The notes beneath the pieces are model-generated. The model was not told the DNA's origin, searched no databases, and worked only from the letters and a program-made list of their open reading frames with translations. The position numbers and the translations under genes are program-made. From Streptomyces aurantiacus JA 4570 (GTDB lineage Bacteria > Actinomycetota > Actinomycetes > Streptomycetales > Streptomycetaceae): a stretch of 34,770 nucleotides of DNA. The stretch spans positions 1-34,770 of the forward strand of contig NZ_AOPZ01000224.1 in the NCBI RefSeq assembly GCF_000414115.1, written 5' to 3'. Shown piece after piece: positions 1 through 6,987 of this stretch. Each line of letters begins with the position of its first letter. Position 1 is the first letter of the stretch.

Positions 1-15
1 GGGGCGGAGCCCCCG
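1..15. repeat. Edge of a GGGGGCGGAGCCCCC-type hairpin
   Basis: The window opens with GGGGC-GGA-GCCCCCG, the same hairpin that ends the inverted-repeat element at 23027-23129. It probably lies downstream of a gene left of the window and may act as a terminator. It is truncated by the window edge. Confidence 0.5.
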
Positions 16-37
16 TGGCGTGAGGTTGGATGGGGGG

Positions 38-571
38 ATGAGTACGGACGGCCCCGCCGACCCGGCGGACGAGATGCTGGACGTCGTCGACGAGGACGAC
101 AACGTCGTGGGACGGGCCCCACGCGGCGAGGTGTACGCCCGCGGCCTACGGCACCGCTGCGCGTTCATCGAGGCAAGAGACGCCCAGGGGCGAGTCTTCG
201 TGCACCGCCGCACCCCGACCAAGCTGGTCTTCCCCTCGCTGTACGACATGTTCGTCGGCGGCGTCGTCGCGGCGGGCGAGTCGTACGACGACGCGGCGCT
301 GCGCGAGGCGCAGGAGGAACTCGGCGTCACCGCGCTCCCCCGCCCCGTGCCCCTGTTCAAGTTCCTGTACGACGACGGGGCGGGCCGCACCTGGTGGTCG
401 TCCGTGTACGAGGTGCGCTGCACGGCTCCGGTCAGCCCGCAGCGCGAGGAGGTGGCCTGGCACGACTTCCTCACGGACGAGGAACTGGCGCGGCGGGCCG
501 GCGAGTGGCAGTGGGTCCCGGACGGCCTCGACGCGTACGAGCGGCTGCGCGCGTTCCGCGCCGCCGGCTGA
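38..571 (+). CDS. NUDIX hydrolase
   Basis: This 177-residue protein has a complete Nudix box at residues 75-97: G75, E81, then R89-E90, E93-E94 and G96, matching GX5EX7REUXEEXGU. Family members hydrolyse a nucleoside diphosphate linked to another group using Mg2+ bound by the box glutamates. The N-terminal stretch (LDVVDEDDNVVGRAPR) resembles the YfcD/isopentenyl-diphosphate-isomerase-like branch, whose substrates are mostly unknown. I chose the ATG at 38 because a G-rich stretch precedes it; an in-frame GTG at 20 would add six residues but lies within the preceding hairpin region. It is followed after 20 bases by the DUF202 pair. The family is clear; the substrate cannot be read from the sequence. 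Confidence 0.85.
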   Translation: MSTDGPADPADEMLDVVDEDDNVVGRAPRGEVYARGLRHRCAFIEARDAQGRVFVHRRTPTKLVFPSLYDMFVGGVVAAGESYDDAALREAQEELGVTALPRPVPLFKFLYDDGAGRTWWSSVYEVRCTAPVSPQREEVAWHDFLTDEELARRAGEWQWVPDGLDAYERLRAFRAAG

Positions 572-591
572 GCGCGACCTATCGTGCAACG

Positions 592-984
592 GTGAGCACC
601 TTCGTACAGAGCCTCCGGCTGTGGTTCGCCCCCGAGCGGATCCGGCAGGAGGGCGACACGCCCGACTACCGCTTCTCGCTCGCCAACGAACGCACCTTCC
701 TCGCGTGGCTGCGCACCGCGCTGGCCCTGATCGGCGGCGGCTTCGCCGTGGACCAGTTCCTGCCCGACCTGCGCTGGGGGGTGCGCGTCGGCCTCGCCCT
801 CGCGCTGCTCGGCGCCGGGGTGCTCTGCTCGCTGCGCGCGGTCAACCATTGGGTGCGCTGCGAGCGGGCCATGCGGCGCGGCGAGGACCTGCCCGCGTCC
901 CGCTTCCCCGCGCTGCTCGGCGTGGTCGTGGCGGTGGTCGCGCTGGCCATGGTGGTGATCGTGGTGTTCGGATGGGAGGGGTGA
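592..984 (+). CDS. DUF202 membrane protein (YidH-like)
   Basis: This 130-residue protein carries the DUF202 signature near residues 25-45 (ANERTFLAWLRTALALIGGG), then three hydrophobic segments: the signature helix, a central helix (VGLALALLGAGVLCSL) and a C-terminal one (ALLGVVVAVVALAMVVIVV). The family consists of small bacterial inner-membrane proteins of unknown biochemical role. The start is the GTG at 592. The gene overlaps the next DUF202 gene by four bases (GTGA), so the two are probably translationally coupled and may form one membrane unit. Confidence 0.85.
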   Translation: MSTFVQSLRLWFAPERIRQEGDTPDYRFSLANERTFLAWLRTALALIGGGFAVDQFLPDLRWGVRVGLALALLGAGVLCSLRAVNHWVRCERAMRRGEDLPASRFPALLGVVVAVVALAMVVIVVFGWEG

Positions 985-1301
985 GCGCCCACGCGTCCCC
1001 GCCCCGGGACCCGGGGCTCCAGCCGGAGCGCACCCGGCTCGCGTGGCGGCGTACGACGCTGACGTGGACGGTGGCCGCGGTGCTCGGCGCGCGTGCGGCG
1101 CTGCACGACGGCGCATCGGCGGTGGATGTCGTCGCGTGCGCGCTGTGCCTGCTGCTGTGGCTCGGCTTCCTGGCCGTCGGACACCGCAGGATGACCGCTC
1201 TGACGACGGGACGCCCGCCCGCGATCGGCCCGCGCACCGCCACGGCGGCGGCCCTGTGCACGGCGGCGCTCGCGGTGTGCGCGGTGGCCATGATCCTTTA
1301 G
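981..1301 (+). CDS. Second DUF202 membrane protein
   Basis: This 106-residue protein has the same DUF202 core (PERTRLAWRRTTLTW) and three predicted membrane helices, but is shorter and more divergent than its upstream partner. The GTG at 981 overlaps the preceding stop codon as GTGA and has a purine-rich GGGAGG just upstream; an ATG at 972 is a possible alternative adding three residues. Tandem DUF202 genes are common in actinobacteria and suggest a heteromeric membrane complex, though no function is established. It ends 49 bases before the stop of a convergent oxidoreductase; that gap contains the palindrome CCGGTCGACCGG (1311-1322). Confidence 0.82.
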   Translation: MSAHASPPRDPGLQPERTRLAWRRTTLTWTVAAVLGARAALHDGASAVDVVACALCLLLWLGFLAVGHRRMTALTTGRPPAIGPRTATAAALCTAALAVCAVAMIL

Positions 1302-1350
1302 CGGGTCGCGCCGGTCGACCGGTGGACCGCGTCCGGGGCGCCACCGCCGC

Positions 1351-2298
1351 TCAACTCCCCCCGTCCTCCCCCCAGTCCACCGTCACCACGATCTTCCCGC
1401 GGGTGCGCCCCTCCTCGCTCAGCCGGTGGGCGTCCGCCGCGCGTTCCAGGGGGAACGCCTCGTCGACGTGGACGGTGAGGACGTCCTGTTCGGCCAGTTC
1501 GGTGAGGCGGTGCAGGTCCGCCGCGTCGGGACGTACGAAGCAGTACTGGCCGCCGAGGCCGACGACGGAGCCGTCCGCGACGGAGGCGAGGCGGCCGCCG
1601 GGGGCGAGGAGGTCCGCGGAGACGCGGAGCGTCTCGCCGCCGATCGTGTCGAAGGCGGCGTCGACGCCCTCGGGGGCGAGGGCGTGCACGCGACCGGCGA
1701 GCCCTTCCCCGTACTCGACCGGCTCCGCGCCGAGCTCGCGCAGAAAGTCGTGGTTGCGCTCGCTCGCGGTGCCGATCACGCGGGCGCCCGCGTGCCGGGC
1801 GAGCTGCACGGCGAAGGAGCCGACGCCGCCCGCGGCGGCGTGCACGAGCACGATGTCACCCTCGGTGACGGCGAGCGCCCGGTGGAGCACCTGGTACGCG
1901 GTGAGCCCGGCCAGCGGCAGCCCCGCGGCCTCCTCGAAGGTCAGGTTGCGCGGCTTGCGCGCGAGCGTGCGCACGGGAGCCGCCACGTACTCGGCGAAGG
2001 TACCGCGGGAGAGGAAGTCCTCCCGTACGTAGCCGATGACCTCGTCGCCGACGGCGAATTCCGGGACGGCGGCCCCCGGCTGGACCACCACGCCCGCCAC
2101 GTCCCAGCCCGGGATCACCGGGAAGGCGGCGTCGAGGATCCCGTCGAGGTGCCCCTCGCGGCACTTGTGGTCGACGGGGTTGACGGCGGCGGCCCGCACC
2201 TTCACCAGGACGCTGTCGGGGCCGACCTTCGGGTCGCGCACATCGCCGTACTCGAGGACCTCGGGCCCGCCGTACGCGTGGTAGCTGATCGCTTTCAT
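1351..2298 (-). CDS. NADP-dependent zinc-free oxidoreductase (quinone-oxidoreductase-like, MDR family)
   Basis: This 315-residue protein is a medium-chain dehydrogenase/reductase of the zinc-independent branch. It opens with MKAISYHAYGGPEVLEY, has a GroES-like catalytic domain with AAVNPVDHK and PGWDVAGVV, and then a Rossmann domain with VHAAAGGVGSFAVQLAR, the nucleotide-binding glycine cluster. The cysteine and histidine zinc ligands of true alcohol dehydrogenases are absent. Such enzymes reduce quinones or enones with NADPH; the substrate is not evident. ATG at 2298 is preceded by AAGG. It is divergent from the histidine-rich gene and shares a 125-bp control region with it. Confidence 0.85.
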   Translation of the reverse strand: MKAISYHAYGGPEVLEYGDVRDPKVGPDSVLVKVRAAAVNPVDHKCREGHLDGILDAAFPVIPGWDVAGVVVQPGAAVPEFAVGDEVIGYVREDFLSRGTFAEYVAAPVRTLARKPRNLTFEEAAGLPLAGLTAYQVLHRALAVTEGDIVLVHAAAGGVGSFAVQLARHAGARVIGTASERNHDFLRELGAEPVEYGEGLAGRVHALAPEGVDAAFDTIGGETLRVSADLLAPGGRLASVADGSVVGLGGQYCFVRPDAADLHRLTELAEQDVLTVHVDEAFPLERAADAHRLSEEGRTRGKIVVTVDWGEDGGS

Positions 2299-2340
2299 CG
2301 CTCGCCTTACGGAGTGGTCGCCTCACGGAGTCACAGAAGT

Positions 2341-2389
2341 ATGCGAAACGCTTTCACAATGGGATGAAACAGTCATCTGGGGCTAGCCT
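2341..2389 (+). promoter_or_regulatory. Divergent control region with stacked inverted repeats
   Basis: The gap between the oxidoreductase and the histidine-rich gene is noticeably A/T-richer than its surroundings. It holds GAAA-CGC-TTTC (2346-2356), TTTCA-N8-TGAAA (2352-2369) and a possible -10 element TAGCCT (2384-2389) about 35 bases before the ATG at 2424. The overlapping inverted repeats look like operators, possibly for a metal-responsive repressor, but I cannot assign a regulator. They do not clearly match the Zur or Nur boxes I know. Confidence 0.4.
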
Positions 2390-2423
2390 GAGAGAGTCAT
2401 CCGGCCCACAGAAGGTGTACGTC

Positions 2424-2720
2424 ATGACCACGCTCCACCAGGAACACCCGGCCCACGACCACGCCCACGGCCCGGCCTGCGGGCACACCGAGGTCCCGCA
2501 CGGCGACCACGTCGACTACGCGCACGACGGCCATCTGCACCGCGCCCACGGCGGCCACTACGACGAGTGCGAGCCAGGCTCGCACGTCACCCACGAGGGC
2601 CACGAGCACCGGCACGGCGACGGCTGCGGCCACCCGGCCGTGACGCACGGCGACCACGTGGACTACGTGCACGACGGCCACCGGCACGCCGAGCACGACG
2701 GCCACTGGGACGACCACTGA
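2424..2720 (+). CDS. Histidine-rich metal-binding protein with internal duplication
   Basis: This 98-residue protein is roughly one quarter histidine. It consists of two similar halves: residues about 17-52 (CGH-EVPHGDHVDYAHDGHLHRAH-GGH) and about 66-98 (CGHPAVTHGDHVDYVHDGHRH-EHDGH). Each half contains the core HGDHVDY followed by HDGH, a dense set of possible zinc, nickel or copper ligands. There is no signal peptide or membrane segment, so it is likely a cytoplasmic metal buffer or chaperone. Homologues in Streptomyces are, from memory, sometimes labelled zinc transporter permease, which this soluble protein cannot be. The ATG at 2424 is chosen because an upstream in-frame ATG at 2364 lies inside the presumed promoter. 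Confidence 0.75.
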   Translation: MTTLHQEHPAHDHAHGPACGHTEVPHGDHVDYAHDGHLHRAHGGHYDECEPGSHVTHEGHEHRHGDGCGHPAVTHGDHVDYVHDGHRHAEHDGHWDDH

Positions 2721-2758
2721 CGCGCCTGCCGCGACAGCACCTGATCCAACCCCCGAGA

Positions 2759-2792
2759 GGCGCCCGGTCACCCCTTCCCCCGGCCGGGCGCC
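2759..2792 (+). terminator. Hairpin terminator after the histidine-rich gene
   Basis: GGCGCCCGG (2759-2767) pairs perfectly with CCGGGCGCC (2784-2792) across a 16-base loop. There is no T tract, which is usual for Streptomyces. It lies 39 bases after the stop codon. Confidence 0.55.
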
Positions 2793-2845
2793 CACCCTTG
2801 CCCCCCGCGATCCTGATCACGTTCGAGCCAGGCTCTCTGGACGAC

Positions 2846-2863
2846 ATACCGACTGGTCGGCAT
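2846..2863. promoter_or_regulatory. TetR-type operator upstream of the kinase/dehydrogenase operon
   Basis: ATACCGAC-TG-GTCGGCAT is a near-perfect inverted repeat (7 of 8 bases per arm) located 75 bases before the ATG at 2938. A related site lies before the SDR gene (6866-6883). The TetR gene at 5293-5886 sits between the two operons and is the likely binder. Confidence 0.6.
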
Positions 2864-2937
2864 CATGAACGCCAAGCACGTTCGCGCCACCGTCCGCAGT
2901 CCGTCCTCCGCCGTTCACGATCAGGAGCGATTCGCCC

Positions 2938-3999
2938 ATGAGCCCAGACCGTCCCGCCGGCCCGCCCGGCCTCGACCTCGACCGGCTGCGCGGCCATCTC
3001 GACCGCGAACGCCCGGGCCTGCTGGGCGACCGGCCGCTCACCGCCCGGCTGATCGAGGGCGGCCGGTCGAACCTCACGTACGCCGTCTCGGACGGCACCG
3101 GACGCTGGGTGGTGCGCCGCCCGCCGCTGGGCCATGTCCTCGCCACCGCGCACGACATGCGGCGCGAGCACCGGGTCATCAGCGCCCTGCACCCCACCGA
3201 CGTGCCGGTGCCGCGGCCGGTGCTGCTGTGCGAGGACGAGGAGGTGCTCGGCGCGCCCTTCTACGTGATGGAGTTCGTGGAGGGCACGCCCTACCGCACG
3301 GCCGAGCAGCTCGCGTCGCTCGGCCCGGAGCGCACCCGCGCCGCGGTGCTCGGCCTCGTCGACACGCTGGTCGACCTGCACGCCGTGGACCCGGAGTCGG
3401 TCGGGCTCGGGGACTTCGGCCGGCCCGAGGGCTTCCTGGACCGCCAACTGCGGCGCTGGGGCAAGCAGTTGGCCGCCTCGCGCGGGCGGGAGCTCGCGGG
3501 CGTCGAGGAGCTGCACGCGGCTCTCGGCCGGGCGCTGCCCACCTCCCCCGCGCCCACCGTGGTGCACGGCGACTACCGCCTGGACAACGTCCTCATCGAC
3601 GCCGCGGACGGGGCGGACGGGGCGGACGGCGCCGACCGCATCACGGCCGTCCTCGACTGGGAGATGTCCACGCTCGGCGATCCGCTCACCGACCTGGGGC
3701 TGCTCGTGATGTACAGCGTGCGCCTGGAGTTGCCCGACTCCCCCGTCAGCACCACGGCGGGCGCGCCCGGCCATCCGGACCCGGCCGAGCTGATCGAGCG
3801 CTACGCGGCCCGCTCGGGCCGGGACGTCTCCGCCCTCTCCTGGTACACCGCGTTCGCGTGGTTCAAGCTCGCCGTGATCCTGGAGGGCATCCACTACCGC
3901 TACACGCTCGGCCAGACGGTCGGCGCGGGCTTCGACCGCATCGGCGATCTTGTGCCCGTCTTCATCGAGCACGGCCTGACCACCCTGAACGAAGGCTGA
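2938..3999 (+). CDS. APH-like phosphotransferase of the ACAD10/11 type
   Basis: This 353-residue protein has the aminoglycoside-phosphotransferase/choline-kinase fold. It shows the ATP-binding GGRSNLTYAV near residue 42, the catalytic-loop motif VVHGDYRLDNVLI (HGDxxxxDN) near 207-220, and the metal-binding DWEMSTLGDPLTDLG near 240. In vertebrates this domain is fused to an acyl-CoA dehydrogenase in ACAD10/11, where the kinase domain phosphorylates 4-hydroxy fatty acyl-CoA; here the two activities are adjacent genes 18 bases apart. Phosphorylation of a hydroxyacyl-CoA is therefore a reasonable inference rather than drug resistance. ATG at 2938 follows AGGAG (2922-2926). A 9-bp tandem repeat inside the gene encodes an ADG repeat in a loop just after the catalytic motif. 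Confidence 0.82.
   Translation: MSPDRPAGPPGLDLDRLRGHLDRERPGLLGDRPLTARLIEGGRSNLTYAVSDGTGRWVVRRPPLGHVLATAHDMRREHRVISALHPTDVPVPRPVLLCEDEEVLGAPFYVMEFVEGTPYRTAEQLASLGPERTRAAVLGLVDTLVDLHAVDPESVGLGDFGRPEGFLDRQLRRWGKQLAASRGRELAGVEELHAALGRALPTSPAPTVVHGDYRLDNVLIDAADGADGADGADRITAVLDWEMSTLGDPLTDLGLLVMYSVRLELPDSPVSTTAGAPGHPDPAELIERYAARSGRDVSALSWYTAFAWFKLAVILEGIHYRYTLGQTVGAGFDRIGDLVPVFIEHGLTTLNEG
3604..3630 (+). repeat. 9-bp tandem repeat (three units) in the phosphotransferase gene
   Basis: GCGGACGGG is repeated three times (the third unit differs at one base), encoding Ala-Asp-Gly three times. Changes in unit number would keep the reading frame. Confidence 0.7.
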
Positions 4000-4017
4000 G
4001 AGGAACCGGACACCCCA

Positions 4018-5241
4018 ATGGACTTCGCATTCGACGCCCGCACCGAGGAACTGCGCGCCCGGCTGCTCGCCTTCATGGACGAGCACGTCCTGCCGGCGGA
4101 GCGCGTGGCCGAGGAGCAGCGCGCCGCGCTCGCCTCGCCGTGGGACACGCCCGCCGTGGTCGGGGAACTCAAGGCCGAGGCCCGCCGCCAGGGCCTGTGG
4201 AACCTCTTCCTGCCGGACAGCGAGGACGGCGCGTACGGCGCGGGCCTGACGAACCTCCAGTACGCGCCGCTCGCCGAAATCACCGGCCGCAGCCCGCAGT
4301 TGGCGCCTACCGCCCTCAACTGCGCGGCGCCGGACACCGGCAACATGGAGGTGCTTGCCCAGTTCGGCTCCGAGGAGCAGAAGAAGCAGTGGCTGGAGCC
4401 GCTGCTCGCGGGCGAGATCCGCTCGGCGTTCGCCATGACGGAGCCCGAGGTGGCCTCGTCGGACGCCACGAACATCACCACGCACATCCGGCGCGAGGGC
4501 GACGAGTACGTCATCACCGGACGCAAGTGGTACATCTCCGGGGCGATGAACCCCCACTGCAAGATCTTCATCGTCATGGGCAAGACCGACCCGGACGGGC
4601 CCGACATCCGCCGCCAGCAGTCGATGGTGCTCGTCCCGCGCGACACCCCCGGCGTCGAAGTGCGCCGCGCCATGCGGGTGTACGGGTACGAGGACCACTA
4701 CCACGGCGGCCACGCGGAGGTGGTCTTCGACGAGGTGCGGGTGCCCGTGACGAATCTCGTCGGGGAGGAGGGCGGCGGCTTCGCCATCGCCCAGGCGCGG
4801 CTCGGGCCCGGCCGCATCCACCACTGCATGCGGCTCATCGGCATGGCCGAGCGGGCCATCGAGCTGATGTGCCGCCGGGCGGTGGAGCGCACCGCCTTCG
4901 GCAAGCCGCTCGCCCAGCAGGGCGTGGTGCGGGAGTGGATCGCGGACGCGCGGGTCGCCGTCGAGCAGGTGCGGCTGCTGGTGCTCAAGACGGCGTGGCT
5001 CATGGACACCGTGGGCAACAAGGGGGCGCACACCGAGATCCAGGCCATCAAGATCGCCACGCCCCGGGCCGTCGTGGACATCCTGGACCGGGCCGTGCAG
5101 CTGCACGGGGCGGGCGGAGTGAGCCAGGACTTCCCGCTCGCGGAGCTGTGGGCGGCGGCCCGCACCCTGCGCCTGGCCGACGGCCCCGACGAGGTGCACC
5201 AGCGGTCGCTGGCGCGGCGGGAGCTGAAGAAGTACGTCTGA
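4018..5241 (+). CDS. Acyl-CoA dehydrogenase, ACAD10/11-like
   Basis: This 407-residue flavoprotein has the acyl-CoA dehydrogenase fold. It has an N-terminal helical domain, the FAD/substrate motif FAMTEPEVASSDATNI near residue 140, the second-strand region VITGRKWYISGAMNP, the helix RTAFGKPLAQQGVVREWIAD, and the ending GPDEVHQRSLARRELKKY. The GPDEVH motif replaces the YEGT glutamate of short-chain members and is typical of the ACAD10/11 branch. It likely introduces a double bond into, or eliminates phosphate from, the product of the upstream kinase. It forms an operon with that kinase. Transcription probably ends at the long hairpin directly downstream. Confidence 0.88.
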   Translation: MDFAFDARTEELRARLLAFMDEHVLPAERVAEEQRAALASPWDTPAVVGELKAEARRQGLWNLFLPDSEDGAYGAGLTNLQYAPLAEITGRSPQLAPTALNCAAPDTGNMEVLAQFGSEEQKKQWLEPLLAGEIRSAFAMTEPEVASSDATNITTHIRREGDEYVITGRKWYISGAMNPHCKIFIVMGKTDPDGPDIRRQQSMVLVPRDTPGVEVRRAMRVYGYEDHYHGGHAEVVFDEVRVPVTNLVGEEGGGFAIAQARLGPGRIHHCMRLIGMAERAIELMCRRAVERTAFGKPLAQQGVVREWIADARVAVEQVRLLVLKTAWLMDTVGNKGAHTEIQAIKIATPRAVVDILDRAVQLHGAGGVSQDFPLAELWAAARTLRLADGPDEVHQRSLARRELKKYV

Positions 5242-5246
5242 TTCCG

Positions 5247-5283
5247 GTGTGGGGTGACGGGCCGTCGGCCCGTCACCCCACAC
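5247..5283. terminator. Bidirectional hairpin terminator
   Basis: A perfect 17-bp stem (5247-5263 with 5267-5283) closes on the three-base loop GTC. It lies between the convergent acyl-CoA dehydrogenase and TetR genes, six bases after the first stop and ten before the second, so it can serve both strands. Confidence 0.85.
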
Positions 5284-5292
5284 GGGCCGCGC

Positions 5293-5886
5293 CTACGGCC
5301 GCAGCGCCCGCAGCAGCAGGTCCGCCAGGTGGTCCGCGACCTGCTGCGGTGTCAGGGGGCCGTCGGGGCGGTACCACGTCGACAGGTGGTGGACCGAGCC
5401 GAAGTGGTAGTCCACGACCAGGTCGGCCGGGGTCGCCGTGGAGAAGACACCGGCCTCCTGGCCCTCCTCGATCAGTGCCCGGAACCGCTCGTGGTACCGC
5501 CGCCGCTCCGCCCGTACCTGCTTGTGCTTCTCCGGGCTGAGGTGATGCATCGACCGGAAGAAGATCGCGGCGTCGTCGAGGTTGGCGATGGTGGTGACGA
5601 CCACGTCGGCCGCCGCGTCCCGCAGCCGCCGCTCCACCGGCTCGTCCGCGTCGGCGAACGCATCGAGCCGCTCCTGCTGCACCCGCAGCATCCGCGCGTA
5701 CACCTCGTGCAGCAGGTCGTCCTTCGACCCGAAGTAGTGGTACAGCGCGCCCTTGGTGACGCCGGCCGCCTCGACGATCTCCTGCACGGACGTACGGTCG
5801 TAGCCGCGGTCGGCGAAGAGCCGGGTGGCGGCGGCGAGCAGCCGCTGCGGGACGGGCGTGCCGTCACCGTCCGTCGTTCTGGCCAC
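5293..5886 (-). CDS. TetR-family regulator of the acyl-CoA module
   Basis: This 197-residue protein has a TetR helix-turn-helix at residues about 13-58 (LLAAATRLFADRGYDRTSVQEIVEAAGVTKGALYHYFGSK in outline), followed by a helical ligand-binding domain. It lies between the kinase/acyl-CoA dehydrogenase operon and the SDR gene. Related palindromes stand before both transcription units (2846-2863 and 6866-6883). It is probably a repressor released by an acyl-CoA intermediate; that is inference from family and context. The GTG at 5886 is preceded by AGGTGG. The 120-base gap upstream of it holds the ligase remnant. Confidence 0.85.
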   Translation of the reverse strand: MARTTDGDGTPVPQRLLAAATRLFADRGYDRTSVQEIVEAAGVTKGALYHYFGSKDDLLHEVYARMLRVQQERLDAFADADEPVERRLRDAAADVVVTTIANLDDAAIFFRSMHHLSPEKHKQVRAERRRYHERFRALIEEGQEAGVFSTATPADLVVDYHFGSVHHLSTWYRPDGPLTPQQVADHLADLLLRALRP

Positions 5887-5933
5887 TTGCCGCCACCTGC
5901 CTTCCGTTCATGGTCTTCCGTCTTCCGTCGTCT

Positions 5934-6009
5934 TCACTGGCGAGAACGCGGTTCCCGCCGGAGGATCTTCCCACTCCCGGTCTTCGGCGGCTCCACGAGG
6001 ACGCTCACC
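5934..6009 (-). pseudogene. Remnant of an acyl-CoA ligase (AMP-binding) gene
   Basis: On the minus strand a 24-codon frame begins GTG at 6009 and ends TGA at 5934-5936. It reads VSVLVEPPKTGSGKILRRE and four further codons. PKTGSGKILRRE is the C-terminal A10 motif of acyl-CoA synthetases, whose lysine takes part in adenylation. The other 500 or so residues are missing. The GTG overlaps the SDR stop as GTGA, as expected for a coupled operon, so the simplest reading is a large in-frame internal deletion that kept the start and the tail of the ligase gene. A ligase next to an SDR, TetR, kinase and dehydrogenase is the expected arrangement, which supports the interpretation. Confidence 0.7.
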
Positions 6010-6769
6010 GCTCGGACGCCTCCCACTTCTGCTGGATGTGGTTCATGCCGGTGAGCCACTTGTCCGGTGTCGCGGCCCGCGCCTGGTAGTACGCGGCGAC
6101 CTCCCGGTGCGGCAGGATCAGGAAGCGGTCCTCGGCCATGCCGGCGAACAGCGCGTCGGCGACGTCCTCCGGCTCGACGGCGGTGGGCGCGAGGACGAGT
6201 TCGCCCGCCGAACCCGCGGCGGTGAGCATGTCCGTGCGCACGCCCTGCGGGCAGATCGCGTGCACCTTGAGGCCGCGGTGACGGTACGTCAGGGACAGCC
6301 ATTCGGCGAAGGCGTACGCCCCGTGCTTGGTGACGCTGTACGGCGCGGCGCCCACCATCGTGAGCAGCCCGGCCGCGGACACCGTCGACACGAACCGGCC
6401 CTCGCCCCGCTCCAGCCAGCCGGGCACCAGCGCGTGCGCGGCCCGCACGTGCGCCATCACGTTCACGTCCCAGGCGTCGGCCCACACCCGCTCGTCCGCG
6501 GCCTCGGTGCCGCCGGACGCCAGGCCCGCGTTGGCGCAGTACACGTCGACGGAGCCGTCGAGCGCGGCGAGGGCGTCGGCGACGACCACGGAGGCGTCCC
6601 CCGGCACGGCGACGCCGCCCACCTCGTCGGCCACGGCCCCCGCTCTGGCCGCGTCCAGGTCATTGACGACGACGCGGGCCCCGGCCGCGGCGAAGCGGCG
6701 GGCCAGCGCGGCCCCGATCCCGCTCCCGGCACCGGTGACGACGACTCCCTTGCCCTGCAGGCTCTCCAC
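6005..6769 (-). CDS. Short-chain dehydrogenase/reductase (SDR)
   Basis: This 254-residue protein is a classical SDR. It has the cofactor motif TGAGSGIG near residue 11, VNDLD at the end of the second strand (an acidic residue favouring NAD), CANAG near 77, and the catalytic serine followed by YSVTK (Ser-Tyr-x-x-x-Lys) in the middle. It would oxidise a hydroxyacyl or alcohol group in the acyl-CoA pathway suggested by its neighbours. The start is the GTG at 6769, with AAGGAG seven bases upstream; longer frames run into a repeat and are not credible. Its stop overlaps the start of the ligase remnant. Confidence 0.87.
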   Translation of the reverse strand: MESLQGKGVVVTGAGSGIGAALARRFAAAGARVVVNDLDAARAGAVADEVGGVAVPGDASVVVADALAALDGSVDVYCANAGLASGGTEAADERVWADAWDVNVMAHVRAAHALVPGWLERGEGRFVSTVSAAGLLTMVGAAPYSVTKHGAYAFAEWLSLTYRHRGLKVHAICPQGVRTDMLTAAGSAGELVLAPTAVEPEDVADALFAGMAEDRFLILPHREVAAYYQARAATPDKWLTGMNHIQQKWEASER

Positions 6770-6804
6770 GGGCGGTCTCCTTCGGCCTCGAACACGCTGC
6801 GGTC

Positions 6805-6864
6805 GATCACGCCGGGGGCGGTCACGGACCGGGCGATCACGCTCTGGGCGATCACACTTCACGG
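6805..6864. repeat. 15-bp imperfect tandem repeat, four units, in the SDR leader
   Basis: Four 15-base units begin GATCAC, GGTCAC, GATCAC and GATCAC, and the first three end GGGC. They lie between the SDR start codon and its presumed promoter/operator, so they would be transcribed as 5' leader. No function is known. Confidence 0.6.
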
Positions 6865-6865
6865 C

Positions 6866-6883
6866 AGACTAACCGGTCGGTAT
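6866..6883 (-). promoter_or_regulatory. SDR promoter and TetR-type operator
   Basis: Read on the minus strand the site is ATACCGACCGGTTAGTCT. Its first eight bases equal the left arm of the site at 2846, and most of the remainder matches with C/T or A/G changes. TAGTCT inside it is a plausible -10 hexamer, with TTCGCC 16 bases upstream as a weak -35. Repressor binding here would block the SDR promoter. Confidence 0.5.
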
Positions 6884-6987
6884 GTCGGGCGAAAGGGGGC
6901 CGCCCGGCCACGTTCGGCTGCCCGCCGGGGTGCGCGCGCTAGCGTGCGGGGCCTGGTACGCCACCGTGTTCCGGGAGGTCATCGCGC

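Noticed and set aside
2364..2423. Longer N-terminus for the histidine-rich protein
   Set aside because: The extra 20 residues would start inside the inverted repeats and span the probable -10 element.
2938..3999. Aminoglycoside resistance phosphotransferase
   Set aside because: It has the APH fold, but the operon with an ACAD10/11-type dehydrogenase points to acyl-CoA metabolism.
2863..5283. Very long minus-strand open frame opposite the kinase and acyl-CoA dehydrogenase
   Set aside because: Its translation is low-complexity (His/Arg/Ala/Gly rich) with no domain, and both plus-strand genes are clear. Long antisense frames are expected in high-GC DNA. The same applies to 8141-9718 minus, 13327-15819 plus and 25738-26964 plus.
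6805..6864. CRISPR-like array
   Set aside because: Units are contiguous 15-mers with no spacers and no cas genes nearby.
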